DNA of 64,000 bases from positions 62,001 through 126,000 of the forward strand of contig CAWINT010000005.1 of the NCBI GenBank assembly GCA_963837515.1. The letters run 5' to 3'. This DNA comes from RYN-230 sp963837515 (GTDB lineage: Bacteria > Actinomycetota > Actinomycetes > Streptosporangiales > Streptosporangiaceae). A program made the position numbers and the translations under genes. The notes below the pieces were generated by a model that had not been told where the DNA came from, did not search any database, and saw nothing but the letters and a program-made list of their open reading frames with translations. Below are positions 1-9,087 of the stretch, piece after piece (position 1 is the stretch's first letter; every line of letters begins with the position of its first letter).

Positions 1-129
1 CGGGCCGGCCACCCGGGGTGGCTGCGGGCGGCCGCACCCGGCGAGGGTCATCGGAGCACCCAGGCCGAGAAACCCAGTGGCCGCCATCCTGCCGCCGACG
101 ACGGGTGCCGCCCACCGCCGCACCGTGGT

Positions 130-2838
130 TCACCCGGCCGGTGCTTTGCTGCCTGGCCGGACCGGCGTGCCCCGGCCGGCGCCGGGCCGGCGGCCGGGGA
201 GCTGGTTGTGGGTGGTGAAGCGGGCGGCGCGGCGGTGCACGCGGAAGCCGGCGGTGCGGTGCCGGGGCGCGGGTGTGGCCGGGGCGCGGTACAGGCGGTA
301 GAACCAGTACTTGCCGATCTCGATCAGCACCAGGTAGCAGACGACGATCCCGCCCAGGGCGAGGAAGAACCGGCCGGGCAGCGGCCGGAAGCCCAGCACG
401 TGGCCCAGCGGGGTGTACGGCAGCGCCGCGCCGGCGATGACCACGGCGAAGGCGGCGAGCAGCAGCGGGACGCTGGGGCGGCTGCGGAAGAACGGGACCC
501 GCCGGGTGCGGATCACGAAGATCACCAGAGTCTGCGTGGCGAGCGACTCGACAAACCAGCCGGTGTGGAACAGCACCGGCCCGGCGTGGAAGCCCCACAG
601 CATGATGCCGAAGGTGAGGAAGTCGAAGATCGAGCTGATCGGCCCGAAGAAGATCATGAACTTGCGGATGAAGCCCAGGTCCCAGCGGGTCGGCTGCGCG
701 ACCAGCTCCGGATCGACCTCGTCGGTGGGGATGGCCAGCTGGCTGGAGTCATACATCAGGTTGTTGAGCAGGATCTGGGACGGCAGCATCGGCAGGAAGG
801 CCAGGAATATCGACGCCCCCGCGGCGCTGAACATGTTCCCGAAGTTGCTGGACGTGCCCATCAGCACGTACTTGATGGTGTTGGCGAAAATCCGCCGGCC
901 GCCCACCACCCCGTCGGCCAGCACGTCCAGGTCCTTTTCCAGCAGCAGCACGTCGGCGGCGTCCTTGGCCACGTCGGTCGCGGAGTTGACCGAGATGCCG
1001 ACGTCGGCGGCGTGCAGCGCGACCGCGTCGTTGACGCCGTCACCGAGGAAGGCCACGTCCACGCCGGTGGCCCGCTGCGCCCGCACCAGCTGGGCCTTGT
1101 GCTCGGGGCTGACCCGGGCGAAGACCGTGGTCCGCGCGAGCAGCGCGCCGAGGTCATCGCCGGCCTGGTCGATGTCGGCACCGGTGGCCACCGGCCCGAG
1201 AGGCAGGCCCAGGTCGGCGCAGACCTTGGCCGCCACCACCGGGTTGTCCCCGGTGAGGATCTTGACGGTGATGCCGAGGCGGGCCAGCCGCTGCAGCGAT
1301 TCGCGGGCGTCCGGCTTCGGGGGGTCGAGGAAGACCAGGATGCCGCGGAAGGTCAGCCCGTGCTCGTCGGCCGGGGTGATCGCGGTCTGGCCGGGGGCCT
1401 CGCGGCACGCCACGGCGATCACCCGGTTGCCGGCCGCGAACTCCGCGTCCAGGGCCTTCCGGGCGCCGGGCGGAATGGCGGTGCACCGGTCCATCAGCCC
1501 TTCCGGGGCGCCCTTGGTGATGATCATGCGGTGACCCTGGCTGTCCTCGGTGAGCACCGAGACCAGGCGCCGTTCATGATCGAAAGGCACCGTGCCCAGC
1601 CGGTGGTAGCGGGCCAGCGCCGCCTGCTGCGCGGCGGCCGCCGGGGAGTCCCACAACGCGACGTCGAGCGGGTTGCCGCCCGCGGCCCGGCCGTTCGCGA
1701 CCACCGCCTCGTTGCACAGCAGCCCGAGCAGCAGCGGCTGGTCATCGGCGGTCCCGTCCGGGCCGGCCGAGCGCATGAAGCGCAGGCTGCCCTCGGTCAG
1801 CGTGCCGGTCTTGTCGGTGAACAGCACGTCGACGTCGCCCAGGTCCTCGATGCACACCAGCCGCTTGACCAGCACCTTGGACCGGGCCAGCTGCCGCGAC
1901 CCGGCGGCCAGGCTGGTGGACACGACCGCCGGGAGCAGCTGCGGGCTGATCCCCACCGCGATCGACAGGGAGAACAGCAGCGCATCGATGACCGGCTTGT
2001 GCAGGGCCACGTTGATGATGAAGATCCCGCCGGTCAGTGCTCCCGCCACCCAGACCAGCAGCATCGAGAATTGGCGCAGCCCGGCCTGGAACTCGGTCTC
2101 TGGCTGGTGTTCCCCCAGTCCCACCGCGATCCGCCCGAACTCGGCCGCCGGGCCCGTGGCCACCACCACGCCGGTGCCCGAGCCGGCCCGGACCACCGTG
2201 CCCATCAGCGCACAGTCCGTGAGTTCGGCCAGCGGCGTCCCGGCCGGCACCGTCCCGGCCGACTTCTCCGCAGGCACCGACTCCCCGGTCAGCACCGACT
2301 CGTCGCACTCCAGCCCGGCCACCGCCAGCAGCCGCAGATCGGCGGGCACCACCTGGCCCAGCTGCAGGTCCACCACGTCGCCGGGCACCAGCCCGGTCAC
2401 GTCCAGGTTGCGCGGGTGCCCATCCCGCAGCACCACGCAGCGATGGTGGACGCTGTCGTGCAGCGCCTCAGCCGTCTTCGCCGCCTTGTACTCGTTGACG
2501 AATCCCAGGCCCACCGATGCCGCCAGGATCGCCCCGATGATCACCGCATCGCTGGTCTGGCCCAGGAACGCCGACGCCACCGCGGTCACCGCGAGCAGCG
2601 CCAGCAGCGGTGAACGCAGCTGGCTGGCCAGCACCGGCCACGGGCGGACGCGGTGCGACCGCACCGCGTTCGGGCCCGTCACCCTCAGCCGCCGGGCTGC
2701 CTCGTCCTCGGTCAGGCCCTCCGCGCCGCTGCCCAGCCGGGCCAGCACGTCCGCGCCGGCCAGCGCGGCGGCCTCGGCCGCGGGCACCGGCGACGGTACG
2801 GCGGCGCTCGCCTTGCCGCCGGAGACAGCGACCGCCAT
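130..2838 (-). CDS. mgtA: Magnesium-translocating P-type ATPase (MgtA-like)
   Basis: An integral-membrane P-type ATPase of about 902 residues, the usual MgtA length, likely importing Mg2+ at the cost of ATP. Seen in order: actuator motif TGES near residue 183, phosphorylation motif DKTGT near 341, hinge GDGVND near 598, and hydrophobic segments before and after the catalytic domains. The segment SPQLLP just before the DKTGT domain matches the P3B (MgtA) subgroup rather than Ca2+ or K+ pumps. I chose the ATG at 2838 because GGAAGGG lies just upstream. A longer reading to 2919 would run into the PHA synthase gene. It lies 25 bp behind that gene on the same strand and is probably co-transcribed. 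The basic, proline-rich last 40 residues look unusual. Confidence 0.88.
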   Translation of the reverse strand: MAVAVSGGKASAAVPSPVPAAEAAALAGADVLARLGSGAEGLTEDEAARRLRVTGPNAVRSHRVRPWPVLASQLRSPLLALLAVTAVASAFLGQTSDAVIIGAILAASVGLGFVNEYKAAKTAEALHDSVHHRCVVLRDGHPRNLDVTGLVPGDVVDLQLGQVVPADLRLLAVAGLECDESVLTGESVPAEKSAGTVPAGTPLAELTDCALMGTVVRAGSGTGVVVATGPAAEFGRIAVGLGEHQPETEFQAGLRQFSMLLVWVAGALTGGIFIINVALHKPVIDALLFSLSIAVGISPQLLPAVVSTSLAAGSRQLARSKVLVKRLVCIEDLGDVDVLFTDKTGTLTEGSLRFMRSAGPDGTADDQPLLLGLLCNEAVVANGRAAGGNPLDVALWDSPAAAAQQAALARYHRLGTVPFDHERRLVSVLTEDSQGHRMIITKGAPEGLMDRCTAIPPGARKALDAEFAAGNRVIAVACREAPGQTAITPADEHGLTFRGILVFLDPPKPDARESLQRLARLGITVKILTGDNPVVAAKVCADLGLPLGPVATGADIDQAGDDLGALLARTTVFARVSPEHKAQLVRAQRATGVDVAFLGDGVNDAVALHAADVGISVNSATDVAKDAADVLLLEKDLDVLADGVVGGRRIFANTIKYVLMGTSSNFGNMFSAAGASIFLAFLPMLPSQILLNNLMYDSSQLAIPTDEVDPELVAQPTRWDLGFIRKFMIFFGPISSIFDFLTFGIMLWGFHAGPVLFHTGWFVESLATQTLVIFVIRTRRVPFFRSRPSVPLLLAAFAVVIAGAALPYTPLGHVLGFRPLPGRFFLALGGIVVCYLVLIEIGKYWFYRLYRAPATPAPRHRTAGFRVHRRAARFTTHNQLPGRRPGAGRGTPVRPGSKAPAG

Positions 2839-2863
2839 ACGCACCACCCTTCCGGCGGGGTTG

Positions 2864-4606
2864 TCAGCGCTGCAGAACGTAGCCGCCCGGGGCCTCGGCG
2901 AGGGCCGGGTAACCGGCACCGGGCGCGCCCAGCGCGGGCGGTGCCACCTGGCCGGCTGAACGCTTGGCGAGCCAGGCCTCCCAGGCCGGCCACCACGAGC
3001 CGGGCTGGACCGGGGTGCTGGCCGCCCAGGTGTCCGGGTCGGCGTACGGGGCGCCCGCTGGGCGGGTGGCGACCTGGAAGCTGCGGTGCGGATGCCCGGG
3101 CTCGCTGACGATGCCAGCGTTGTGGCCGCCGCTGGTGAGCAGGAAAGTCAGCTCGGTCTCGGCGACGAGGTTCAGCTTGTAGACCGAGCGCCAGGGCGCG
3201 ACGTGGTCGCGCAGGGTGGCGACCAGGAAGAGGGGCGCCCGGATGTCGCTGAGGGCCACTGGCCGCCCGCGAGCCTGGCAGCGGCCCTCGAACAGGTCGT
3301 TGCGCAGGAACAGCTGGTGCAGGTACTCGGTGTGCATCCGGTAGGGCAGCCGGGTGCCGTCGGCGTTCCAGGCCATCAGGTCGTTCGGGTACTGCCGCTC
3401 GCCGAGCAGGTACTCGCGGACGGCCCGGGACCAGATCAGCTCGTAGGGCCGCAACATCTCGAACGCCCCGGCCATCTGGCCGGCGTCCAGGTAGCCCTGG
3501 TCCCACATGAGATCGTCGAGGTAGGCGAGCTGGCTTTCGTCGATGAACAGCCCGAGCTCGCCGGGCTCGGTGAAGTCGGTCTCGGTGGTGAACAGTGTCA
3601 GGCTGGCGAGCCGCTCGTCGTGGTCGCGGGCCAGGGCCGCCGCCGTGATCGCGAACAACGTGCCGCCCAGGCAGTAGCCGACCGCGTGCACCCGCCGCTG
3701 CGGGACGATCGCGGTGACGGCGTCCAGCGCAGCCAGCAGCCCGTCCCTCCGGTAGTCCTCCATGCCCAGGTCCCGGTCGGCCGGGCCAGGGTTACGCCAG
3801 GACACGGCGAACACCGTGTGCCCGTGGTCGACGAGGTACTTGATCAGCGAGTTGTGCGGGGACAGGTCGAGGATGTAGTACTTCATGATCCACGCGGACA
3901 CGATCAGGACCGGCTCCGCGTGCACCGTATCTGTAGCCGGCGTGTACTGGATGACCTCGATCAGGTGATTGCGGAAGACCACCTTCCCGGGGGTGATCGC
4001 CACCGTCCGGCCCGGCGTGAACGCCTCCGTGCCGGCCGCCGCCGCCCCGGTCACCGCGCGCTGCCAGTCCTCGGCCAGCAGCCGGGCGCCGCGGGCCAGG
4101 TTGGCCCCGCGCTGCTTGATGGTCGCCTCGATCACCTCGGGGTTGAGCCACGGGATGTTCGACGGCGCGGCCAGGTCGAGCAGTTGCCGAGCGCCGAAGG
4201 CGACCAGCCGCTCGTGATGCGGCGAGACGCCCGGCACCCCGGAGGGCGCGTCCTGCCACCACCGCTCGGTCTCCGAGAACATCCGCGCGAGGAGGCTGAA
4301 CGGCCAGTCCCGCCACCCGGGCGCGGCGAATCGAGGATCATCCGGCTGGGCACTGGCGGGGACGGTGCCCGGGCCGCCCGGCCAGTTCTCGGCGGACAGC
4401 CGGGCGGCGCCCCGCCACGCGGCCGCCGCCAGGCCGGCCTGCTGGCCCGGCAGGCCGGCCAGGTGCGTAGCCCAGTCCCACCAGGCCAGCGACAGCGCCA
4501 CCGGCGACAGACCGCCGGTAAGCCGGGCCTGCCATGCCTGCAGCGCCCGGTCCAGGGTCGTGAAACTGGGCCCCGGGCCGGAGGTGTCTGCGGATGTGCC
4601 AGTCAT
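2864..4606 (-). CDS. phaC: Poly(3-hydroxyalkanoate) synthase, class I-like
   Basis: Polymerises hydroxyacyl-CoA into PHA storage polyester at the granule surface. The protein has about 580 residues, the class I PhaC length. It shows the lipase-like box GYCLGG with nucleophilic Cys near residue 310, the catalytic Asp in LRDHVAP near 464 and the catalytic His in SGGHNAG near 493. The start is the ATG at 4606, preceded by GAGGAGGG. An upstream extension in the same frame has no such site. No phasin, PhaA or PhaB gene is nearby, so monomer supply must come from elsewhere. It appears to be the first gene of a PhaC-MgtA pair. Confidence 0.88.
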   Translation of the reverse strand: MTGTSADTSGPGPSFTTLDRALQAWQARLTGGLSPVALSLAWWDWATHLAGLPGQQAGLAAAAWRGAARLSAENWPGGPGTVPASAQPDDPRFAAPGWRDWPFSLLARMFSETERWWQDAPSGVPGVSPHHERLVAFGARQLLDLAAPSNIPWLNPEVIEATIKQRGANLARGARLLAEDWQRAVTGAAAAGTEAFTPGRTVAITPGKVVFRNHLIEVIQYTPATDTVHAEPVLIVSAWIMKYYILDLSPHNSLIKYLVDHGHTVFAVSWRNPGPADRDLGMEDYRRDGLLAALDAVTAIVPQRRVHAVGYCLGGTLFAITAAALARDHDERLASLTLFTTETDFTEPGELGLFIDESQLAYLDDLMWDQGYLDAGQMAGAFEMLRPYELIWSRAVREYLLGERQYPNDLMAWNADGTRLPYRMHTEYLHQLFLRNDLFEGRCQARGRPVALSDIRAPLFLVATLRDHVAPWRSVYKLNLVAETELTFLLTSGGHNAGIVSEPGHPHRSFQVATRPAGAPYADPDTWAASTPVQPGSWWPAWEAWLAKRSAGQVAPPALGAPGAGYPALAEAPGGYVLQR

Positions 4607-4745
4607 GACTGCCCTCCTCGCGGGCGCGCGCCCCCCTGCGGCGAGACGTGCTACCCACCAGTCAGGCACCGGGTGCCGTCGCGGGCCAGGGCCGTCCGGC
4701 CCCCGCCGCCCGTAAAGACCCAGCCAGCCATTCCGCGGGAAATCT

Positions 4746-5255
4746 TCAGGCCGTTCCGGGCTTGGCGGGGTTCCAGCTCGGGACCCATCCGCCTGGCTGA
4801 ACGGAGAACTGGAATTGCAGCAACTGCGCGGCACCCCGGCGGTTGACGTAGAAGTAGACCATCTTGCGGTAGAACCGCTGGCCGCCCCGGGTCTCGATAT
4901 CCTGCAGGCGCACCGTGACCTGGTAGGTGGTGGGCCGCCAGCCGGACACGGGACCTGGCTGGTGCCCGTAGATGTCGAGCTTGCCGCTCGCCCACGCGGT
5001 GCGGCCGCCCCAGTGCCGCCAGGCCAGCCGCCGGGCCACGGGCGCTCCGCCCATGCCGACGTAGATGACGTCCGGGCGCTGAACCATCCCGGACCAGCCG
5101 GCTGCGCTCGGCTGCACCCGCACCGGGCCGGCGGCGGCGCCGGGCGGGCGGGCCGCGGCCGGGTGAGCGCCCTGGCTCGGCGTACCGCACGCCGCCAGCC
5201 CGCCCGCCAGGGCGGTTGCGGCGATGATGCCCAAGGTTCTGGGTGTGCTGCCCAC
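4746..5255 (-). CDS. Putative secreted lipoprotein of unknown function
   Basis: A 169-residue protein with a signal peptide and lipobox LAAC (lipidated Cys about residue 23), followed by an Ala/Pro-rich spacer. The rest is rich in Trp, Tyr and Arg, with a regular pattern suggesting a beta-rich domain. I do not recognise a family. The likely start is the GTG at 5255; a GGGGGAG stretch lies upstream but about 12 bases away, so the start is not certain. It ends about 140 bp before the PHA synthase start, on the same strand. It is expected on the outer face of the membrane. Confidence 0.6.
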   Translation of the reverse strand: MGSTPRTLGIIAATALAGGLAACGTPSQGAHPAAARPPGAAAGPVRVQPSAAGWSGMVQRPDVIYVGMGGAPVARRLAWRHWGGRTAWASGKLDIYGHQPGPVSGWRPTTYQVTVRLQDIETRGGQRFYRKMVYFYVNRRGAAQLLQFQFSVQPGGWVPSWNPAKPGTA

Positions 5256-5368
5256 CGTGGATCTGTTCTCCCCCTGTCACCTCAAGGACACCCCTTCGCG
5301 CGGCGCAAGGCAAGGGCGGAAGGCCCGCCAGATGACCGTCGCTGGTCACTGGCGACGACGCTGCTACC

Positions 5369-5983
5369 TCAGCTGCCGGTCGGCACGTCCGCTGGGGTCA
5401 GGGTGCCAGTGAGGTATCGCTGCACGGTGGGCCCGACGGCGTGCGCCAGATCGTCGGGGGTGGCCGTGGCGGCGCCCGGCACCCTGAGCAGGTAACGGGC
5501 CAGCATCAAGCCTGCCATCTGGGAGCCGACCAGCGCCGCGCGTAGGTCACGCCGGTCTTCGGCCAGGACATCACCCAGCGCTCCGAGCAGCCATGAGCTG
5601 AGCATGTCGCGGAGCAGCCGGGCGGCGTGGTCGTGAGACAGCGCGGTCCGGAGGATGGCCAGCATCCGCTCGCGGACGTCCGGGTTGTTCTCCCAGAGGC
5701 TGACCGCCCGCCTGACGATCCCTTCGCCGGCCTCACCCGGATCGCCGGCGACCCCGGCAAGGACCGCCGCCAGCTCCACCGGTGGCTCGACAACGGCGGC
5801 CAGCAGGCCGTCCTTGTCACCGAAGTAGTGGTAGATGAGCGCGGGGTCCACGCCGGCCCGCGTGCCCACGGCGCGCATGGTGGTCCGCTCGAATCCCAGG
5901 TCCGCGAACAGTTCCCGGGCGGCGTCGAGCACGGCCTGGCGCGCGTCCGGACTGCCCTGCGGACGCCGGCCCCGGGTGGGCAT
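5369..5983 (-). CDS. TetR family transcriptional regulator
   Basis: A 204-residue repressor with a TetR helix-turn-helix in the first 60 residues (signature GVDPALIYHYFGDKDGL) and a variable ligand-binding C-terminal half. Its ATG overlaps the TGA of the preceding ABC ATPase gene by one base, so it is the last gene of a four-gene export operon. By analogy with other TetR-efflux operons it probably represses the operon and is released by a transported compound. That is inference, as no operator was identified. Confidence 0.85.
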   Translation of the reverse strand: MPTRGRRPQGSPDARQAVLDAARELFADLGFERTTMRAVGTRAGVDPALIYHYFGDKDGLLAAVVEPPVELAAVLAGVAGDPGEAGEGIVRRAVSLWENNPDVRERMLAILRTALSHDHAARLLRDMLSSWLLGALGDVLAEDRRDLRAALVGSQMAGLMLARYLLRVPGAATATPDDLAHAVGPTVQRYLTGTLTPADVPTGS

Positions 5984-6852
5984 CAGGAAGCGCCCGTCGC
6001 GCGCGCGAGCACCAGCATCCGTTCCTCGATCGTCGCGGGGACCGGCTGCAGGCTGGCCTCGATCCCGGCGGCTTCAAGCACCTCATGCAGCTCAGCCGGG
6101 TCGGCATTGGCCACCCGGATCGCCCGGCCCGCCAGCATGACGGGCGCGCCCGCCGCGTTGAGCGCGGCGAAGGCATGCGCCCAGTCGCCGGTCCGCACGG
6201 CCACGGCCGTGGTCGAGCCAATGATGTCAGCCTCGGTGCCCTGGGCTACCAGCTGGCCGTTCGACATGAGCAGCAGCCGGTCGCACTGCTGGGCTTCCTG
6301 CATGTAGTGCGTGGTCACCAGGACACCGGCAGCGCGCTCGGCCTGCGCGCGGATCGTGTCCCACAAAGCCGCGCGGGCGAGCGCGTCCACACCGGAGGTC
6401 GGTTCGTCGAGGACGAGTACCTCGGGTGAATGCGCCAGGGCGGCGAGGAACGCCACCTGGCGCTGTTCCCCGAGCGGCAGGTCCCGCACCAGGACGCTGG
6501 CGTGCCCGGTCAGTCCGGGCGGGAGGGCCGGCTCCGCGCTGCCGTAGGCGCGCGCGCTGAACGACAGGTTCTCCCGCACGGTCAGGTCGCCGTAGAGACC
6601 CAGGCCCTGCGGCACGTAACCAAGCCGGCGCCGGTGCTCCCGGTCGGGCGGGCCGCCGAGCAGCTCGACGTCGCCGGCGGTCACCGCGATCAGCCCCAGG
6701 AGCATCCGGATGAGCGTGGTCTTGCCCGCCCCGTTGGCCCCGAGCAGGCCGACCACCTCTCCCGCCTGCACCTGCATCGACACGTCGTCCACCGCGATGA
6801 ACGAACCGAAGCGGCGCGTCACCTGCCGGGCCCGCAGCTGAACGCCCGTCAT
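5983..6852 (-). CDS. ABC transporter ATP-binding protein (ABC-2 exporter)
   Basis: A cytoplasmic ATPase of 289 residues with Walker A GANGAGKT near residues 37-44, a divergent signature region, Walker B VLVLDEPTSGVD and a switch His in VTTHYM. Residues after about 215 form the C-terminal extension seen in drug and Na+ export ATPases (CcmA/NatA-like). It overlaps the preceding ATPase gene by ATGA at 6849-6852. Together the two ATPases resemble the two halves of the fused ATPase YbhF/RbbA, which also pairs with ABC-2 permeases and a TetR regulator. Confidence 0.88.
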   Translation of the reverse strand: MTGVQLRARQVTRRFGSFIAVDDVSMQVQAGEVVGLLGANGAGKTTLIRMLLGLIAVTAGDVELLGGPPDREHRRRLGYVPQGLGLYGDLTVRENLSFSARAYGSAEPALPPGLTGHASVLVRDLPLGEQRQVAFLAALAHSPEVLVLDEPTSGVDALARAALWDTIRAQAERAAGVLVTTHYMQEAQQCDRLLLMSNGQLVAQGTEADIIGSTTAVAVRTGDWAHAFAALNAAGAPVMLAGRAIRVANADPAELHEVLEAAGIEASLQPVPATIEERMLVLARATGAS

Positions 6853-7670
6853 GACCGCACCGCGTTACGGCGCGTGAGCGACAGCGCGATCACGATGTCC
6901 TCCAGGTCGGGCGCAACGACCGTGGCTCCGGGCGGCGGGCCGGCGCTGGGCCAGTACTCGTGCTGCACCCGTCCCCGGCGCCAGGCCCACGCCGCCCGGA
7001 CGGGCTCGCCGGTTTCGGTGACCACGCCTGCGAACCCGGCGAGCACCTCGTCGTAGGAGCCCTGGACGAGTACCTTGCCGCCGTCCAGCACCACGAGGTG
7101 CGCAGCGCGCTCGGCCTCGTCGAGATAGGTGGTCGACATGAGCACGGCGGTGCCCGCCGCCGCCGCCTCCGAGGTCAGCCGCCACAGGTCGATGCGGCTC
7201 ACCGGGTCGATGCCCGTGCTGGGCTCATCGAGGATGAGCAGCGCCGGCCGGTGCGCGATCGCCATCGTGAACCCGAGTTTGCGGCGCATTCCGCCGGACA
7301 GCTGTGCAGCGGGTCGGCCGGCCGCGGCGGTGAGCGACGCCCGGTCCAGCAGTTCGGCGCGGCGTGCTCTCAGTTCTTCGCCGGCCAGGCCGTAGATGCC
7401 CGCGACGAAGTCGATGTTCTGCGCGACGGTCAGGGCGCCCCAGCTGCCCGACGACGCAGGGAGGTAGCCGAGGCGCTCCTTGGGCGGCGCTTCGGCCGTC
7501 CCGCTGTCCAGCGGCACCTCGCCGGCCAGCGCACGCAGCAGCGTGGACTTGCCGGCCCCGTCTCCGCCCACCACGGCGACGATGGATCCGCCCGGCACTT
7601 CCACGGTGACATCCTCAAGCGCCGCGACGTGCCCGAAGCGCACCGTGGCCGAGCGCACGGCGTACGTCAC
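6849..7670 (-). CDS. ABC transporter ATP-binding protein (first of two)
   Basis: An ATPase of about 273 residues with Walker A GGDGAGKS near residue 33, signature LSGGM and Walker B LLILDEPSTGID. I chose the GTG at 7670 because it overlaps the permease stop as GTGA and matches the expected N-terminus of the family. A longer reading would run deep into the permease gene. Having two different ATPases with one permease suggests an asymmetric heterodimeric motor. The exported substrate cannot be told from sequence. Confidence 0.85.
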   Translation of the reverse strand: MTYAVRSATVRFGHVAALEDVTVEVPGGSIVAVVGGDGAGKSTLLRALAGEVPLDSGTAEAPPKERLGYLPASSGSWGALTVAQNIDFVAGIYGLAGEELRARRAELLDRASLTAAAGRPAAQLSGGMRRKLGFTMAIAHRPALLILDEPSTGIDPVSRIDLWRLTSEAAAAGTAVLMSTTYLDEAERAAHLVVLDGGKVLVQGSYDEVLAGFAGVVTETGEPVRAAWAWRRGRVQHEYWPSAGPPPGATVVAPDLEDIVIALSLTRRNAVRS

Positions 7671-8731
7671 GCCGTGCTCACCGTCTCGGCGGGGGCCGGC
7701 TGCTTGTGCGCCGGGCCGGCGGGCCGCCCCGGCGCGAGGTCGCGGCGGAAGCGCAGCGTCGCACCCGTGAACACCACCACGGCCATTACCGTGAGGACGA
7801 GGAAGGGCAGCCACAGTGAGCTGATCGGGGCGCCGCGCAGCATGATCCCTTGCGAGATCATGGTGAAGTAGGTGAGCGGGAGCAGGTAACCGATCCAGCG
7901 GACCCCAGCGGCCATCGCCTCCAGCGGGAAGATCATTCCGGAGAGCAGGATCTGGGGGAGCAGGAAGAAGAATGCGGTCTGGATCGCCTGGCCGGCGGTC
8001 TGTGAGATGGTCGAGATGAAGACGCCCAGGCCCAGCGTGACGAACAGGAAGATCCCGGCCCCCAGCGCGAACGCGAACGGGTTCCCGTTGAACGGGACAC
8101 CGAACAGCGCTATCCCCAGCACGGTCACGATGATCATGTCGGCCGACGCGACCACGAAGTAGGGGGCGATCTTGCCCAGGATTACCCGGCTCGGCTTGAT
8201 CGGCATCACCGCGAGCTGCTCGAGCGTGCCCGCCTCCCGCTCCCGCACCATGCCGATGCTGGTGATGATGGTGCCGATGAAGGTCAGGATCAGGCCGATG
8301 ATGGCCGGCACCATCACCCAGGACGTTTTCAGCGCGGGGTTGTAGAGCACCTGCGTCGTGACCTTGCGGCCGGCCTTGTTCAGCGCCGCCACGGCCGACT
8401 GGGCGGCGAACAGGTTGGACCCGTTCACCAGGGCGAGCATCGGGGCCTTGCCGGTCACGTAGGCAACGTCCACCTTGTTGTCCTGCAGCAACGTCTGCGC
8501 GTCGGCCTGGGTGCCCGCGGGCTGCGTCACCGTGACGTGGAACAGCGGCGGCAGCGCGGCCGCCGCCTGCGTGGCCTGCGGGCCCACCACGGCCGTCTTG
8601 AGGCTGGAGACGTAGAAGTTCGCCGCGTAGCCGAAGATCACCAGCAGCAGCAACGGCATCCCGATCAGCATGCCCAGGGTGCGGCGATCACGGACAAGCT
8701 CGCGGAACTCCTTCACGATCATGGCCCTCAT
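7667..8731 (-). CDS. ABC-2 type transporter permease
   Basis: A membrane protein of about 354 residues: one N-terminal membrane segment, a large extracytoplasmic domain (about residues 40-170), then five more hydrophobic segments. This is the YhhJ/YbhR-type ABC-2 permease layout. The cytoplasmic loop contains the conserved REREAGTLEQL stretch. I take the ATG at 8731 as start; a TTG lies 6 bases upstream. There is no Shine-Dalgarno sequence, and a promoter ends 7 bases before this ATG, so the mRNA is probably leaderless. It is the first gene of the permease-ATPase-ATPase-TetR operon. Confidence 0.85.
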   Translation of the reverse strand: MRAMIVKEFRELVRDRRTLGMLIGMPLLLLVIFGYAANFYVSSLKTAVVGPQATQAAAALPPLFHVTVTQPAGTQADAQTLLQDNKVDVAYVTGKAPMLALVNGSNLFAAQSAVAALNKAGRKVTTQVLYNPALKTSWVMVPAIIGLILTFIGTIITSIGMVREREAGTLEQLAVMPIKPSRVILGKIAPYFVVASADMIIVTVLGIALFGVPFNGNPFAFALGAGIFLFVTLGLGVFISTISQTAGQAIQTAFFFLLPQILLSGMIFPLEAMAAGVRWIGYLLPLTYFTMISQGIMLRGAPISSLWLPFLVLTVMAVVVFTGATLRFRRDLAPGRPAGPAHKQPAPAETVSTA

Positions 8732-8738
8732 GGCCAAA

Positions 8739-8767
8739 ACGATAGGCCCGCCCAGCAGCTAAGTCAA
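8739..8767 (-). promoter_or_regulatory. Sigma-70-type promoter of the ABC export operon, leaderless
   Basis: On the minus strand TTGACT (8767-8762) and TATCGT (8744-8739) are separated by 17 bases, the ideal spacing. Seven bases separate the -10 box from the permease ATG, which is where transcription should begin. No ribosome-binding site precedes the ATG. This supports a leaderless transcript, common in actinobacteria. Confidence 0.55.
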
Positions 8768-8838
8768 CGCTTGGTGAATTGTGTCGGCCAGCTGCCGGCC
8801 GGAGGTGATCTCTCGCATCAACGTCACGCGGAAGTCGT

Positions 8839-8941
8839 GCGCTGGTGGAACGGGCAGGAACTATGCGCTGGTGGAACGGGCAGGAACTATGCGCTGGTGG
8901 AACGGGCAGGAACTATGCGCTGGTGGAACGGGCAGGAACTA
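8839..8941. repeat. Four tandem copies of a 26-bp unit
   Basis: Copies begin at 8839, 8865, 8891 and 8917 and are identical; the last lacks its final base. Each unit contains GGAAC twice, 10 bases apart. The array lies in a 356-bp gap between the export operon promoter and the alkylsulfatase start. The period is not a multiple of three and there is no gene across it. I see nothing else between 8942 and 9070 except the ribosome-binding site of the next gene. Confidence 0.95.
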
Positions 8942-9087
8942 GTAGCGTGATGCGCGCTGCGGGGCGGCGCGGCCAGGCCACCCGTGGCGGGTGAGGTGAT
9001 GCTGTCCCGTGACCGGTCAGAGTGAGGCCGTGGCCGTCTGCGACCTCAGACTGTGCGGCCACCCCGAGGCCGATCAAGGAGGAACCG

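Noticed and set aside
208..2613. An 801-residue open frame on the plus strand opposite the Mg2+ ATPase gene
   Set aside because: It is low-complexity (Gln, Arg, Gly, His-rich), has no motifs and mirrors a well-supported gene; high GC produces such antisense frames.
8839..8941. The tandem repeats as a CRISPR array
   Set aside because: Units are directly adjacent with no spacers, and no cas genes are present.
8537..8950. A 137-residue frame running through the 26-bp repeats
   Set aside because: It is mostly antisense to the permease gene, and the repeat period breaks codon phase.
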